Of a DNA stretch of 64,000 nucleotides, positions 17,259 through 26,252 are shown in pieces. The translations under genes were made by a program, and so were the position numbers. The first letter of the stretch is position 1; each line of letters opens with the position of its first letter. Under the pieces are notes generated by a model. That model made no database searches, was not told where the DNA came from, and saw only the letters and a list, made by a program, of their open reading frames with translations. The DNA comes from Candidatus Kuenenia stuttgartensis (GTDB taxonomy: Bacteria; Planctomycetota; Planctomycetia; Gemmatales; Gemmataceae), in assembly GCA_945875585.1 (NCBI GenBank), contig CAMCLK010000014.1:32980-96979 (forward strand). Reading direction: 5' to 3'.

Positions 17259-17558
17259 AAACACCGAATCCGGAGAAGGACGATTTATCCGTGAAAAACA
17301 AATAGATTTTACGATGATTCATCTGGCTGTGGTTATCGCCGTGCCCGGCAACCAAGGCCCTAACAGACAGTACTCCGGACTCGGTGCAATCAGGTCAGGA
17401 TGACGCGCCCCGACCATGGGGAGTATTCGCGTCATGCTGTTTGAAATTCATGGTGGCGCGTTGTTGTTCCATGGCTTGAAGTGGGTAGGATGTGCGCAGG
17501 TCACGGATCGAGTCCGTGCTAGCCCTTGGTCCCTTTCCCTCTGGGTGGAGTTCTTCCC
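17259..17558. other. 300-bp intergenic region with a nested inverted repeat
   Basis: No gene seen. At 17400-17435 atgacgcg and cgcgtcat form an 8-bp inverted repeat that encloses a second one, cccc/gggg around gaccat. There is no T-run after it, so it is not an obvious terminator. It lies about 125 bases before the oxidoreductase start and could act in the leader RNA or as a protein site. Confidence 0.4.
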
Positions 17559-18893
17559 GTGTCACATTTTTCCTTTTCTCGACGTGGTTTCCTGCAACAG
17601 GCAACCCTTGGTCTTGCAGCAACGGGCCTGCCTTTATGGAATGCCCGGGAAATTGCGGCAAGTCTTGTGGCTGATGACGCGAAACCCCTCGACCTAACCA
17701 TGGGTGCGATTGGCCTTGGCTCTCCCCAGAGTCGTGGCCGGGCCATTTATGGCGAAGCCCGTCGGCAAAAAGGCGTGCGCTATGTGGCGGCGTGCGATGT
17801 GGATGCCAATCACCTGAAGGTGGCCATTGAAAAAGACCTGCCCAAAATGGGTGACATGAATGCGACCGGGTTCAAGGATTTTCGTGAACTGCTCGACCGC
17901 AAAGATATTCAGGCAGTCACCATCGCCACACCAGACCAGTGGCACGCCTTGGTGGCGATCGATGCTCTGAAGAAGGGCAAAGACGTTTATCTGGAAAAGC
18001 CACTCACCCTGACCATTGGCGAGGCGATTGCGCTTGAAAAGGTGGTGGCAAAAACAGGCCGCGTTTTGGCAACGGGCAGCCAGCAGCGCTCTGACTCCCG
18101 CTTCCGGTTGGCCTGCGAACTGGTGCGCAATGGCCGCATTGGCAAAGTGACCCGCGTGGAATGCCGAATCGGCGCGAATCCCGTGGGCACGTTCAAACCA
18201 TCGCCTGCTCCCAAGGGGCTGGATTGGGATTTCTGGCAAGGGCCGTGCCAGAATGTTGATTATGTTACCGAGCGTTGCCACTACCAGTACCGCTGGTGGT
18301 ACGAATATTCGGGTGGCAAGCTGACCGACTGGGGCGCGCACCACCTCGATATCGCTCAATGGGCGTTGGGTCGCGACGGAGACGGCCCTATTTCGGTGGA
18401 AGCTGAAGGCGCAAAACCGGCCTCGGCACCCAATTCCTACAACTGCCATCCTACTTTCAAGGTCACCTATACCTATGCTGATGGCGTGAAGGTGATCGCG
18501 TCGGACACGACGCTGCCTGACACGAAGGGCGAAAAGGATACGAATGGCATTTTGTTTGTAGGTGAAGAAGGCAAGTGGCTGTTTGTGAACCGCGGTAAGA
18601 TTACCGCAAGCGATCCGAAGCTGCTTTCAGAGCCGCTGCGTGATGGCGCGACACGTCTGGAAGTCTCTACCAACCATATGGCCAACTTCTTGGGCTGCAC
18701 CCAGTCGCGCAAAAAGCCGATCTGCCATGTGGGTGTTGGTGCCAGTTCCGTGATTATTTGCCATCTGGGTGTGATTGCCCTCCAGTTGGGCCGCAAGCTT
18801 AACTGGTCCCCCAAGGATCGGAAGTTCGACGACGCGGAGGCCAACGGCCTTATTTCCCGTGCGATGCGCGCACCATGGAAGCTCGAAGTCTGA
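17559..18893 (+). CDS. Tat-exported Gfo/Idh/MocA family oxidoreductase
   Basis: About 444 residues. The N-terminus [20 protein letters not shown] is a twin-arginine signal. The Rossmann part reads [15 protein letters not shown], then YVAACDVD and [17 protein letters not shown], with the catalytic-type motif [10 protein letters not shown] (EKP). The C-terminal half has [20 protein letters not shown]. Planctomycetes encode many such exported dehydrogenases, probably for unusual sugars; the substrate here is unknown. The GTG start at 17559 is chosen because ggtggag lies 8 bases upstream and the Tat signal then starts at the N-terminus. The next gene overlaps its end by 19 bases. Confidence 0.88.
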   Translation: MSHFSFSRRGFLQQATLGLAATGLPLWNAREIAASLVADDAKPLDLTMGAIGLGSPQSRGRAIYGEARRQKGVRYVAACDVDANHLKVAIEKDLPKMGDMNATGFKDFRELLDRKDIQAVTIATPDQWHALVAIDALKKGKDVYLEKPLTLTIGEAIALEKVVAKTGRVLATGSQQRSDSRFRLACELVRNGRIGKVTRVECRIGANPVGTFKPSPAPKGLDWDFWQGPCQNVDYVTERCHYQYRWWYEYSGGKLTDWGAHHLDIAQWALGRDGDGPISVEAEGAKPASAPNSYNCHPTFKVTYTYADGVKVIASDTTLPDTKGEKDTNGILFVGEEGKWLFVNRGKITASDPKLLSEPLRDGATRLEVSTNHMANFLGCTQSRKKPICHVGVGASSVIICHLGVIALQLGRKLNWSPKDRKFDDAEANGLISRAMRAPWKLEV

Positions 18894-19399
18894 TCGGCCG
18901 TGCGGTATGGACTGTTCTGGACGACGACGCACTCATGGCGCAGTGCGCCGTCGACCTTTACCGTGCCAGTGGGCCAGGTGGACAGAAGCGTAATAAAACC
19001 AGCTCGGCAGTAAGGCTTAGGCACCTGCCGAGTGGCTCCATGGTGATTGCTGAAGAAAGTCGCTCGCAGCACGAGAACCGTGCGCGTGCGCTGCGGCGGT
19101 TGAAGCGCGCGCTCTACTTGACGTTGCGTGAGCCACCACCAGAAAAACTTTTGGAAGCTCTTGCGGAGCTTGGTTTATTGCCGGGAAAGCCATGGCCCGG
19201 CCCCAAGGCCGCTGGATTCCTTCCGGGCGTTGCCCTTGTGCTTGATATGCTTGAAGCAATGGAAGGTCGGGTTGCAGACTGTGCCCTCCGCCTTGGTGTT
19301 GGATCGGCACTGATCGCTGAATTCTTGCGTCAGGATGAAGACGCATGGAAGGAAGCAGCGCAACTGCGGCAGCGGCATGGTTTGCCTGTGCTGAGATAG
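18875..19399 (+). CDS. Release-factor-like protein with GGQ motif
   Basis: 174 residues. The first half is a class I release factor catalytic domain: [20 protein letters not shown], where the GGQ glutamine helps hydrolyse peptidyl-tRNA, followed by the basic [21 protein letters not shown]. There are no codon-recognition domains. The second half (residues ~90-174) is a helical extension not found in ArfB. A role in rescue of stalled ribosomes is inferred from the ArfB-like layout. It overlaps the oxidoreductase gene and lies 19 bases before the phosphatase gene. Confidence 0.82.
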   Translation: MEARSLIGRAVWTVLDDDALMAQCAVDLYRASGPGGQKRNKTSSAVRLRHLPSGSMVIAEESRSQHENRARALRRLKRALYLTLREPPPEKLLEALAELGLLPGKPWPGPKAAGFLPGVALVLDMLEAMEGRVADCALRLGVGSALIAEFLRQDEDAWKEAAQLRQRHGLPVLR

Positions 19400-19418
19400 T
19401 TCCCGTAAGGAATGAGTC

Positions 19419-19889
19419 ATGCCTCCCCAGAACTTTTCATGGATAGATCCCGATCGTGTGGCAGGATTGGCCCGGCCATCGCATGTGGACGACCTTCACT
19501 GGCTTCGGTCCCAAGGGATCGACCTTGTTATCACATTGACCGAAGATCCCTTGCCTCGTGGTTGGATCAACCAATCGGGCCTTCTGGCTATTCATGAACC
19601 GATCAACGACTTTGAAGCACCTACGCCGGAACTTTTGAACAGATGCATCGATGCCATCTGCAAGGCGCTGGATTCCAACCTGAAAGTCGCCATTCATTGC
19701 CGTGCTGGCATTGGCCGTACCGGCACCATTCTGGCGGCGTACATGGTGGCCAAAGGCAGCACGGCACGCGATGCCATCACCCGGTTGCGCACCTTGCGCC
19801 GGGGATCGGTGGAAACACCCGAACAGGCGCGTTGTGTTGAGCAATATGAGCAGAGGCTGAGGCCACCGGATTCGCTTCAAGGGCCTTGA
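19419..19889 (+). CDS. Dual-specificity / tyrosine phosphatase-like protein
   Basis: 156 residues with the Cys-x5-Arg loop IHCRAGIGRTGT; the cysteine forms the phosphocysteine intermediate and the arginine binds phosphate. The general acid is probably the Asp in EPINDFEAP. Size and layout resemble atypical dual-specificity phosphatases of the DUSP23 type. It could act on protein or small-molecule phosphates. Short gaps suggest co-transcription with the two genes before it, though no functional link is clear. Confidence 0.85.
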   Translation: MPPQNFSWIDPDRVAGLARPSHVDDLHWLRSQGIDLVITLTEDPLPRGWINQSGLLAIHEPINDFEAPTPELLNRCIDAICKALDSNLKVAIHCRAGIGRTGTILAAYMVAKGSTARDAITRLRTLRRGSVETPEQARCVEQYEQRLRPPDSLQGP

Positions 19890-19944
19890 TCAGGCTTTTG
19901 TAATCATGCGACCCCAGCGGGCGTTGTGCGAACAAAGTCGAGTG

Positions 19945-22230
19945 CTAGCGTCCTAGCTCAGCTACAACCATGGCGTGAACGTCTAGGCGTGGTACGGTCA
20001 CAGTCAGACCATCTGGCGTTTGGGTTGTTTCCAAAACAGTGCCTTCAGGTTGTAGTTTCACCGATTTGATAGCGGTCCCGTTTCTGAAAACAACCTTGAT
20101 GGTGTGAATAGGAATAGTTTCTTCGCGCAGTGGCACATCGTCGTTGGGGAAGGCGTGCCCGCCTGTTGTGTTGACATTATTGAAAAGGTGAACAATAAGC
20201 CTTTCACCACTCGCTGTTGTTTGCCGCATGGTGTTTGAATGAACGCACATGGGCGCTGTTACCCGAACCGGTTGGACAACGCTGCCTGCCGCCCACTCGA
20301 TGGCTTCCTTGAGAACAAGGCGCTGATATGGATAGGAATACTGATAATAGCCAGCGTCGAGGCCTGCGGCCATATATACAACCCGGCCTTTGCCATGGGT
20401 CCGAGTCATGATGGCAGGTAGTGTGCCTTGATCGGTGCCATGCGTGTGAAACGTGCCAATGACATTGGTTCCATCGCGTGGTTTGACTCGAACCGCCGGC
20501 CCCTTGAATGTGACGAGATCGGTACCGACAAGCTGCGCAAGTTTTTGGTTAGTCAACGGAAACGTATTGGGCGCCAGCTTGATCGAAAAGATATTGCGGC
20601 GCTTTTCCCAATAGTCTGGTCCTATCGACTTGGCAAAATTAACGTCGAGAGTGTCGTTGCCGGTAGGTTGCACTGGTAGCCCACGATAATCGATACCGAA
20701 AATATCGGCACAGCCGAAGTTGTTCTGTGGGTCTCCGAACTCATTGAATAGCGATGTGTCCAGAGAAGCGACAAGGCCGCCTCCATTACGCACATAGGAG
20801 TCGAGCGCCTTGATTTGGCTACTGCTGAGGCACGCTGTATTGGGAAGGATGACAACGGCATGCTTTTTTAGTTCTTCCGGCGTCAAGTTCCAATCTTCAA
20901 TAACAGTGGTTGGCAAGTGTTCCTCCACACAGGCGCGGAAAGTGCCGAGCACATGCGCCAGATAGCGGTCTTCCACCATCCCAGCCGAACGGCCATAAAA
21001 GTTTTTTGTTGTGTCGCTCATCACAACAGCGGCCCACGGTTCAGGGGCCTTGTGAGTCAACCATGGTTTCCGTTTTTGAACTTCATCGAGGCAGGTATAA
21101 ACATCGCGCTGCATGCGCGCGGGTTGGGAGACCGCGATGCTAGGCGAACAGCCGTAAGTTATACAAAGCATCATGCGACGGAGGATTTCGTGTGCGGGAA
21201 AACTGTCTTTTCCATATGGATTGCCATGGCTCATTAGGTATGGCTCGCTGAAAGCCACCCGGTGGTTGGTAACCGCCCAAGCATAGGCCACACCAAAGGC
21301 AGGCACGATACTGTTACCGCGGTTCGATTCGTCGAGCCAAAGCTCTTGGTCGGGAGCATCGAACAGCAAGTTCATTCGAGCCGGCATATTGCGCGGAACA
21401 CTGAGGAAATGCCCGAATCGCCCGGCATTGGTGCTCCACGTTACCAGTGCCACAGTTGGTTTGATCGACTTGAGTTTGATTTGCGCGCGGCGAATCAGAT
21501 CTTCCAGCCTTTTATCAGCCCAATATTGATACCTGCGGAATTCAGGATTGTTCAGGTCGGATTCGGGAATGGATTTACCTGTCTCTGCTAGATAATTTTT
21601 ACGGCAATGCTGGCAATAGCAACCGCCCCCGTGATGTAATCCATCGAAACTAAAGGCATCGACATCCCTGTGTTTTTCTAAAATCTCCGCGAGCATGTCG
21701 ATGAAAAAATCGCCATAGGGCCCAAGCGGGCAGAGCATACCACCATGCCCATATTTGACCATGTCGATTTGTGGTATGGTTGTTGTGTTGGTGGGAATAC
21801 GCCGCCAATCTGGGTGGTTTTGGTAGACTTCGCCCTGAAGCGTTGGGGGGTATACGGCGAGAATTCGAACGCCCAGTTTCTTGTATTCGGCAATTTCACG
21901 GGGTAAATGATCGAGCGGGACATGCGGACTGCGTTTTTTTAATAGTGAGCTGTTATAGTACGGATAGTACGGGTCAACGAAGTTCATTTCGCTGATGCTG
22001 ACGCCATGCCTCGCTGCCTCCGCGCGTTGACCGCCACTCATGGTGGAAAGCGTATACCCAACACCTGCGGTATCCTGAACCCATTCTGGAATGGCCACGG
22101 GTGTGAATGGTAGTTGCTGCGCTGCTGCCGCGGTTGCGAAAAACAATAGGAGGGCCGTTGCGGCGGAGTGTGGCATGGAATGATGGGACCTGCGAGAGTG
22201 GGAGATCAATAATAAGGGAGCGAACGTCAT
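19945..22230 (-). CDS. Secreted glycoside-hydrolase-like protein (barrel plus GATase-like domain)
   Basis: About 761 residues. After a signal peptide (ATALLLFFATAAAAQ) comes a region that looks like a (beta/alpha)8 barrel of the hypothetical glycosyl hydrolase type: VRILAVYPPTLQGE, DAFSFDGLHHGGGCYCQHC. The middle and C-terminal part (VVILPNTACLSSSQIKALDSYVRNGGGLVAS, then GKGRVVYMAAGLDAGYY) resembles the GATase-like trimerisation domain of GH42 beta-galactosidases. The substrate is unknown. The start is uncertain: ATG 22230 has agggag upstream, while ATG 22176 gives a shorter signal peptide. It is the last gene of the minus-strand run after the metal efflux genes, 35 bases downstream of the lipoprotein gene. 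Confidence 0.7.
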   Translation of the reverse strand: MTFAPLLLISHSRRSHHSMPHSAATALLLFFATAAAAQQLPFTPVAIPEWVQDTAGVGYTLSTMSGGQRAEAARHGVSISEMNFVDPYYPYYNSSLLKKRSPHVPLDHLPREIAEYKKLGVRILAVYPPTLQGEVYQNHPDWRRIPTNTTTIPQIDMVKYGHGGMLCPLGPYGDFFIDMLAEILEKHRDVDAFSFDGLHHGGGCYCQHCRKNYLAETGKSIPESDLNNPEFRRYQYWADKRLEDLIRRAQIKLKSIKPTVALVTWSTNAGRFGHFLSVPRNMPARMNLLFDAPDQELWLDESNRGNSIVPAFGVAYAWAVTNHRVAFSEPYLMSHGNPYGKDSFPAHEILRRMMLCITYGCSPSIAVSQPARMQRDVYTCLDEVQKRKPWLTHKAPEPWAAVVMSDTTKNFYGRSAGMVEDRYLAHVLGTFRACVEEHLPTTVIEDWNLTPEELKKHAVVILPNTACLSSSQIKALDSYVRNGGGLVASLDTSLFNEFGDPQNNFGCADIFGIDYRGLPVQPTGNDTLDVNFAKSIGPDYWEKRRNIFSIKLAPNTFPLTNQKLAQLVGTDLVTFKGPAVRVKPRDGTNVIGTFHTHGTDQGTLPAIMTRTHGKGRVVYMAAGLDAGYYQYSYPYQRLVLKEAIEWAAGSVVQPVRVTAPMCVHSNTMRQTTASGERLIVHLFNNVNTTGGHAFPNDDVPLREETIPIHTIKVVFRNGTAIKSVKLQPEGTVLETTQTPDGLTVTVPRLDVHAMVVAELGR

Positions 22231-22265
22231 GGCGTTCACTCCCTGAAATTCAATGAATGATTTGA

Positions 22266-22763
22266 TTATTTTTTAGCTTCATGATGATGCTCATCATGCG
22301 CTTCTTCCTTGAAATCGCCAAGATATGGTTTTCCATCGAATTCACCGCTTACGGTGCCTTCGAATTCTTGTACCTTACCCAGATTTTCGTGAATGGCGAC
22401 AAAACGCGAGGATTTGCCTTCCGGGTCGCCCTGCTGTGGGGCGGCAACCAAGTCCGCTTGGAAAGCTGGAGTTTTAATGGTGAGGAGCAACTGCTTGGCT
22501 GAAATGGAAACATTCTTTTTCAAGCTGCCGCTGAGAATGTAAACAGTCGCTTCTTTTTTGGCATGATCGACGCAAAATTCAGCATGATGCTTACCAAAAT
22601 CAAAAATGGTACCGCCATGGGGCGACTTACCATGTTCATGCGCCGCGTCAGTGTCTGTTTTTTGGGTGGATTTCCCTTTGGCCGATTCACCAACTTTGGC
22701 GCATCCCACGAGCATTACTGCTGCCAGCAATAATACGGCTCCGGTCAATCGTGTAATGGTCAT
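22266..22763 (-). CDS. His-rich lipoprotein of the metal efflux operon
   Basis: 165 residues. The N-terminus MTITRLTGAVLLLAAVMLVG followed by CAK is a lipoprotein signal with lipobox LVGC. The mature part has HEHGKSPHGGTIFDFGKHHAEF near its start and ends in a His/Glu cluster (EEAHDEHHHEAKK), which suggests metal binding. Proteins of this kind are common beside CzcA-type pumps in planctomycetes. aaagga lies 9 bases before the ATG at 22763. It follows the pump gene by 54 bases. Confidence 0.78.
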   Translation of the reverse strand: MTITRLTGAVLLLAAVMLVGCAKVGESAKGKSTQKTDTDAAHEHGKSPHGGTIFDFGKHHAEFCVDHAKKEATVYILSGSLKKNVSISAKQLLLTIKTPAFQADLVAAPQQGDPEGKSSRFVAIHENLGKVQEFEGTVSGEFDGKPYLGDFKEEAHDEHHHEAKK

Positions 22764-22817
22764 GTTCAACGATCCTTTCAGTAATGGGTTTCATCCATGT
22801 TGTATGGATTGGGTTGC

Positions 22818-25800
22818 CTAGGAAAAATCATCAGGCGCTGACTCGACACGAGCCAGCCGATCGGCATCATTGCCGCTGAATCGCCAGAAAAGCCCGGGGT
22901 GAATCAGGAACTCACAAAGGGTAGAGGTCACGAGTCCGCCCAGAATCACCGTGGAAACGGGATACAGTATTTCGAGCCCAGGTTTATTGCCACCCGCGAC
23001 AAGAGGAACCAGACCAATCCCGGCAGTGAGCGCGGTCATAAGAACTGGTGCCAGTCGTTCCAGGCTGCCAAGCATCACGGTTTCCTTGCTGAACGGTCTG
23101 CCATCTGTGCGCATCAAGTAAAAATAATGAGTCACCAGTAAAATGCCGTTCCGCACGGCGATGCCCCCCAGTGATACAAATCCAACGAGGCTTGCCACAG
23201 TGAGCGTTTGGTTGGTTATCAGCAATGCAAATACCCCGCCAATAAAAGCCGTCGGCACAGCGTTGAGGATTTGCAGGCAAATTCTTACGGATGGGTAAAG
23301 CATATATAGCACAGCAAACACACCGCAAACGGAGATGGTGGCCAGTAGCATAATAAGCATTGTCGCCGATTTTTGTGCCTCAAACTGGCCGCCATATTCA
23401 ACGAAATAACCTTCGGGCATGGGAACAAGTAGTTTCGTTCGGGTTTGTATATCAGAAACAACACTGGCAAGATCTCGGCCTTGTGTATTGCAGCGAATGA
23501 CGGCTCGGCGGCGTACATTGTCGCGATTGATCTGGTTTTGCCCGCCAGCGCCTTGTGGTATATCTGCAATGTCCTTGAGGCGGACGTGGCCTTTTCCGTT
23601 TGGAAGTTCGATACGGAGTTCGCCTAGTAGGTGGTAATCGGTGCGATGTGTGGCATTCAGTTTCACTATCAAATCAAATCGGCGCTGCCCTTCGAGCACT
23701 TGGGAAATCACTTCTCCTTTCATGGCTGTTTCGATAAACCGCGCCACAGTGCGGCGACTGAGACCGTACCTGGCAAGATCATCGGCTCGTGGAATTATGT
23801 GAAGTTCATCCACAGTTTCCTGCGGATCAATCACCGGGGTTGTTAGTCCGGGCACATCGCTGATGGCATTTCGGATCCGGGTGGCCAACTTTTTCAGTTC
23901 GTCGAGATCGTCACCAAATACTTTAATGGCAATCTGTGCTGTCACGCCTGACAGCATGTGGGATATCAGGTGTGCCATCGGTTGTTCTGCTTCAAAATCA
24001 ACCCACGGCACTTCTTCACGCAGGGTGGCCAGAAGTGTCGCAAGCATCGCTTCCCGGCTATGGGACGCATGCGGATTCATGGAAAGGATATACTCAGACC
24101 TGCCCACAGGTTCCGCGTGTTCATCCAGTTCAGCACGGCCTGTACGTCTGACAAAATGAATAATGGGCCCGGATGGGTTTTCCGGGCTGAACTTCATGGA
24201 GCGCAACCGCGAATCAATCAGCAGGGCAGTGCTATTGGATGCCTGAAGTGAGGAACCAGCGGGTAGGGTGACATTGATTTGAATGGAGCCCTCATCAAAT
24301 TTAGGCAGAAAATCAGCTCCCATGTGTGACAACTTCCAGCCGCAATAAACAACGATGGCCCATGTGGCTAGTAATAACCAGCCAGTTCTTCGCATGCTCA
24401 AACCAATCAGAAAACGCGCGAACCATTTCAGGATGCGCAGCAACATCCCGTCAATATGACCATGGGCCGCGTGTGTTCGCGCCAGCAAATAGTACGACAA
24501 TACCGGTGTCACGGTCATCGACACCAGCAATGATGATAAAATAGATATGATGTATGCCAAACCAAGTGGCGCAAAGAGTCGCCCTTCCACGCCGGACAGC
24601 GCGAACAGCGGCAGAAACGCGAGAACCACCACGGCAGTTCCGTAGACGATGGCTGATCTGATTTCCACGCTCGCCGAATAAATCACGGAAAGGGAAGATT
24701 GAGGTTGCAATAGCTGGCTGTTTTCGCGGAGTCGTCGGAAGATATTTTCCACATCTACAATGGCATCGTCAACCAGTTCGCCCATCGCGACAGCGATGCC
24801 GCCCAAGGTCATCACATTGATCGATGGTTCGGTTCCCGTCAGTAATCCGATCAGCCGGAAGGCAAGGGTGGTCATGACCAGTGACAATGGAATGGCTGTG
24901 AGTGTGATGAATGTCGTGCGCACATTCAGAAGAAAAGCAAAAAGAATGAAAACAACAAGAACGGCGCCAATCACAAGCGATTCGCCAACAAAATAGATGC
25001 CACGGTCGATGAAATCCTTGAGCTGAAACAGTTGTGTGTTGATCACATAATCGGCAGTTAAAACCGATTCTGAATCATTCAGCACTGTTTTGATTTTTGA
25101 TGTGATGGCGCGAGTATCGGCATGCGGTTGCTTGACCACCGTGATGACAACGGCATCCATGCCATCGATAGCGCCATCTCCGCGTTTGGGTGCCGGCCCC
25201 TCCGTTACCGTGGCAACCTGACTGAGGACAATATTTCGTTGGGGGTTGGTCTTGACCGGAATTTTGCGAAGGTCATCCAGCACTTTCTCGGATTGAGGGC
25301 CGAGGCGCGCGATCACCCGAACTGGGCGCTCAACCAAGCCTTCTTCGGTGTACCCGCCGCTGGCATTGAGGTTGTTATCTAAAATAGCTTGATCAATATC
25401 CTGAATGGTGACTCCGTATTCCTGCATGGTTGTCGGATCCACCAGCACCTGATACTGTTTTCTGTCACCGCCCAAAATGATGACTTCGGCAACCCCCTGT
25501 TCCTTCAGAAGGCGTGGCCGAATAACCCAATCCGCCAAGGTCCGCACATCCATCCGCATCTGCTCGGGAGAGCGGAATGTAACGGTGTGTGACATGTTAC
25601 CAATTTTGAATTGAACCGTGTTTCCGTTGGTTGTGGCGTTCCATTGCGGGTTTGAGTAAACCACGGGTTTCCACGACTGCGGATTGTGCCGATCGACTAT
25701 TTCCCAAACATGGAGGATGAAGGCCCCGTTTTTTTGCACCCGTTCGGCCATTAATCCTGTGCGATCGATGGCTGCCAGTACCCCGAGGCGTGGCCCTGTT

Positions 25801-26240
25801 TGGCGATACAGGCCGATGTGCATGATTTGGCCCATGATCGAACTGGGCGGCGTCATCATCGGGCGGATATTGGGTGGAATGACCGATGAGATTGAGTTTA
25901 GGCGTTCCTGCACAATCTGGCGGGCATAGCGCGTCTCCATTTGCCAGTTGAATTCCACATAAGTCACAACCAATCCCTGACTTGATTGGCTGCGAACAGC
26001 CTGAACTCCCGGAGCTCCCAAAATGGCTGTTTCTATGGGTTGTGCCACCAAGGCTTCGATGTCTTCGGGTGAGTAGCCTGGGCATTCTGTCAGTAAGACA
26101 ACGCGCGGCCTGTCTAGGTCTGGAAAAACATCCACTGGCAAGGTTGTGGCAAGGTAGCTGCCATATACCATGACAATCAAAGCTACAACCATCACCATGG
26201 TGCGGTAGCGAAGCGACAGTCGGATCACGAGATCGAGCAT
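22818..26240 (-). CDS. CzcA/CusA-family heavy-metal RND efflux pump
   Basis: 1140 residues, the proton-driven inner-membrane pump of a tripartite export system. The N-terminus (PVDVFPDLDRPRVVL) and the fourth membrane helix (MGELVDDAIVDVENIFRRL), which carries the proton-relay acidic residues, are typical of the heavy-metal branch. The metal is not certain. Compared with usual family members (about 1030-1060 residues) it has an insert of roughly 80 residues in the first periplasmic loop, between MHIGLYRQTG and the conserved DVRTLADWVIRPRLL. GGAG precedes the ATG. The adaptor gene ends 12 bases upstream. No outer-membrane channel gene is adjacent. Confidence 0.93.
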   Translation of the reverse strand: MLDLVIRLSLRYRTMVMVVALIVMVYGSYLATTLPVDVFPDLDRPRVVLLTECPGYSPEDIEALVAQPIETAILGAPGVQAVRSQSSQGLVVTYVEFNWQMETRYARQIVQERLNSISSVIPPNIRPMMTPPSSIMGQIMHIGLYRQTGPRLGVLAAIDRTGLMAERVQKNGAFILHVWEIVDRHNPQSWKPVVYSNPQWNATTNGNTVQFKIGNMSHTVTFRSPEQMRMDVRTLADWVIRPRLLKEQGVAEVIILGGDRKQYQVLVDPTTMQEYGVTIQDIDQAILDNNLNASGGYTEEGLVERPVRVIARLGPQSEKVLDDLRKIPVKTNPQRNIVLSQVATVTEGPAPKRGDGAIDGMDAVVITVVKQPHADTRAITSKIKTVLNDSESVLTADYVINTQLFQLKDFIDRGIYFVGESLVIGAVLVVFILFAFLLNVRTTFITLTAIPLSLVMTTLAFRLIGLLTGTEPSINVMTLGGIAVAMGELVDDAIVDVENIFRRLRENSQLLQPQSSLSVIYSASVEIRSAIVYGTAVVVLAFLPLFALSGVEGRLFAPLGLAYIISILSSLLVSMTVTPVLSYYLLARTHAAHGHIDGMLLRILKWFARFLIGLSMRRTGWLLLATWAIVVYCGWKLSHMGADFLPKFDEGSIQINVTLPAGSSLQASNSTALLIDSRLRSMKFSPENPSGPIIHFVRRTGRAELDEHAEPVGRSEYILSMNPHASHSREAMLATLLATLREEVPWVDFEAEQPMAHLISHMLSGVTAQIAIKVFGDDLDELKKLATRIRNAISDVPGLTTPVIDPQETVDELHIIPRADDLARYGLSRRTVARFIETAMKGEVISQVLEGQRRFDLIVKLNATHRTDYHLLGELRIELPNGKGHVRLKDIADIPQGAGGQNQINRDNVRRRAVIRCNTQGRDLASVVSDIQTRTKLLVPMPEGYFVEYGGQFEAQKSATMLIMLLATISVCGVFAVLYMLYPSVRICLQILNAVPTAFIGGVFALLITNQTLTVASLVGFVSLGGIAVRNGILLVTHYFYLMRTDGRPFSKETVMLGSLERLAPVLMTALTAGIGLVPLVAGGNKPGLEILYPVSTVILGGLVTSTLCEFLIHPGLFWRFSGNDADRLARVESAPDDFS

Positions 26241-26252
26241 TCCAACTCCAGA

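Noticed and set aside
17694..18449. 251-codon frame antisense to the Gfo/Idh/MocA gene
   Set aside because: His/Arg-rich shadow without ribosome site; the plus-strand protein has clear cofactor and EKP motifs.
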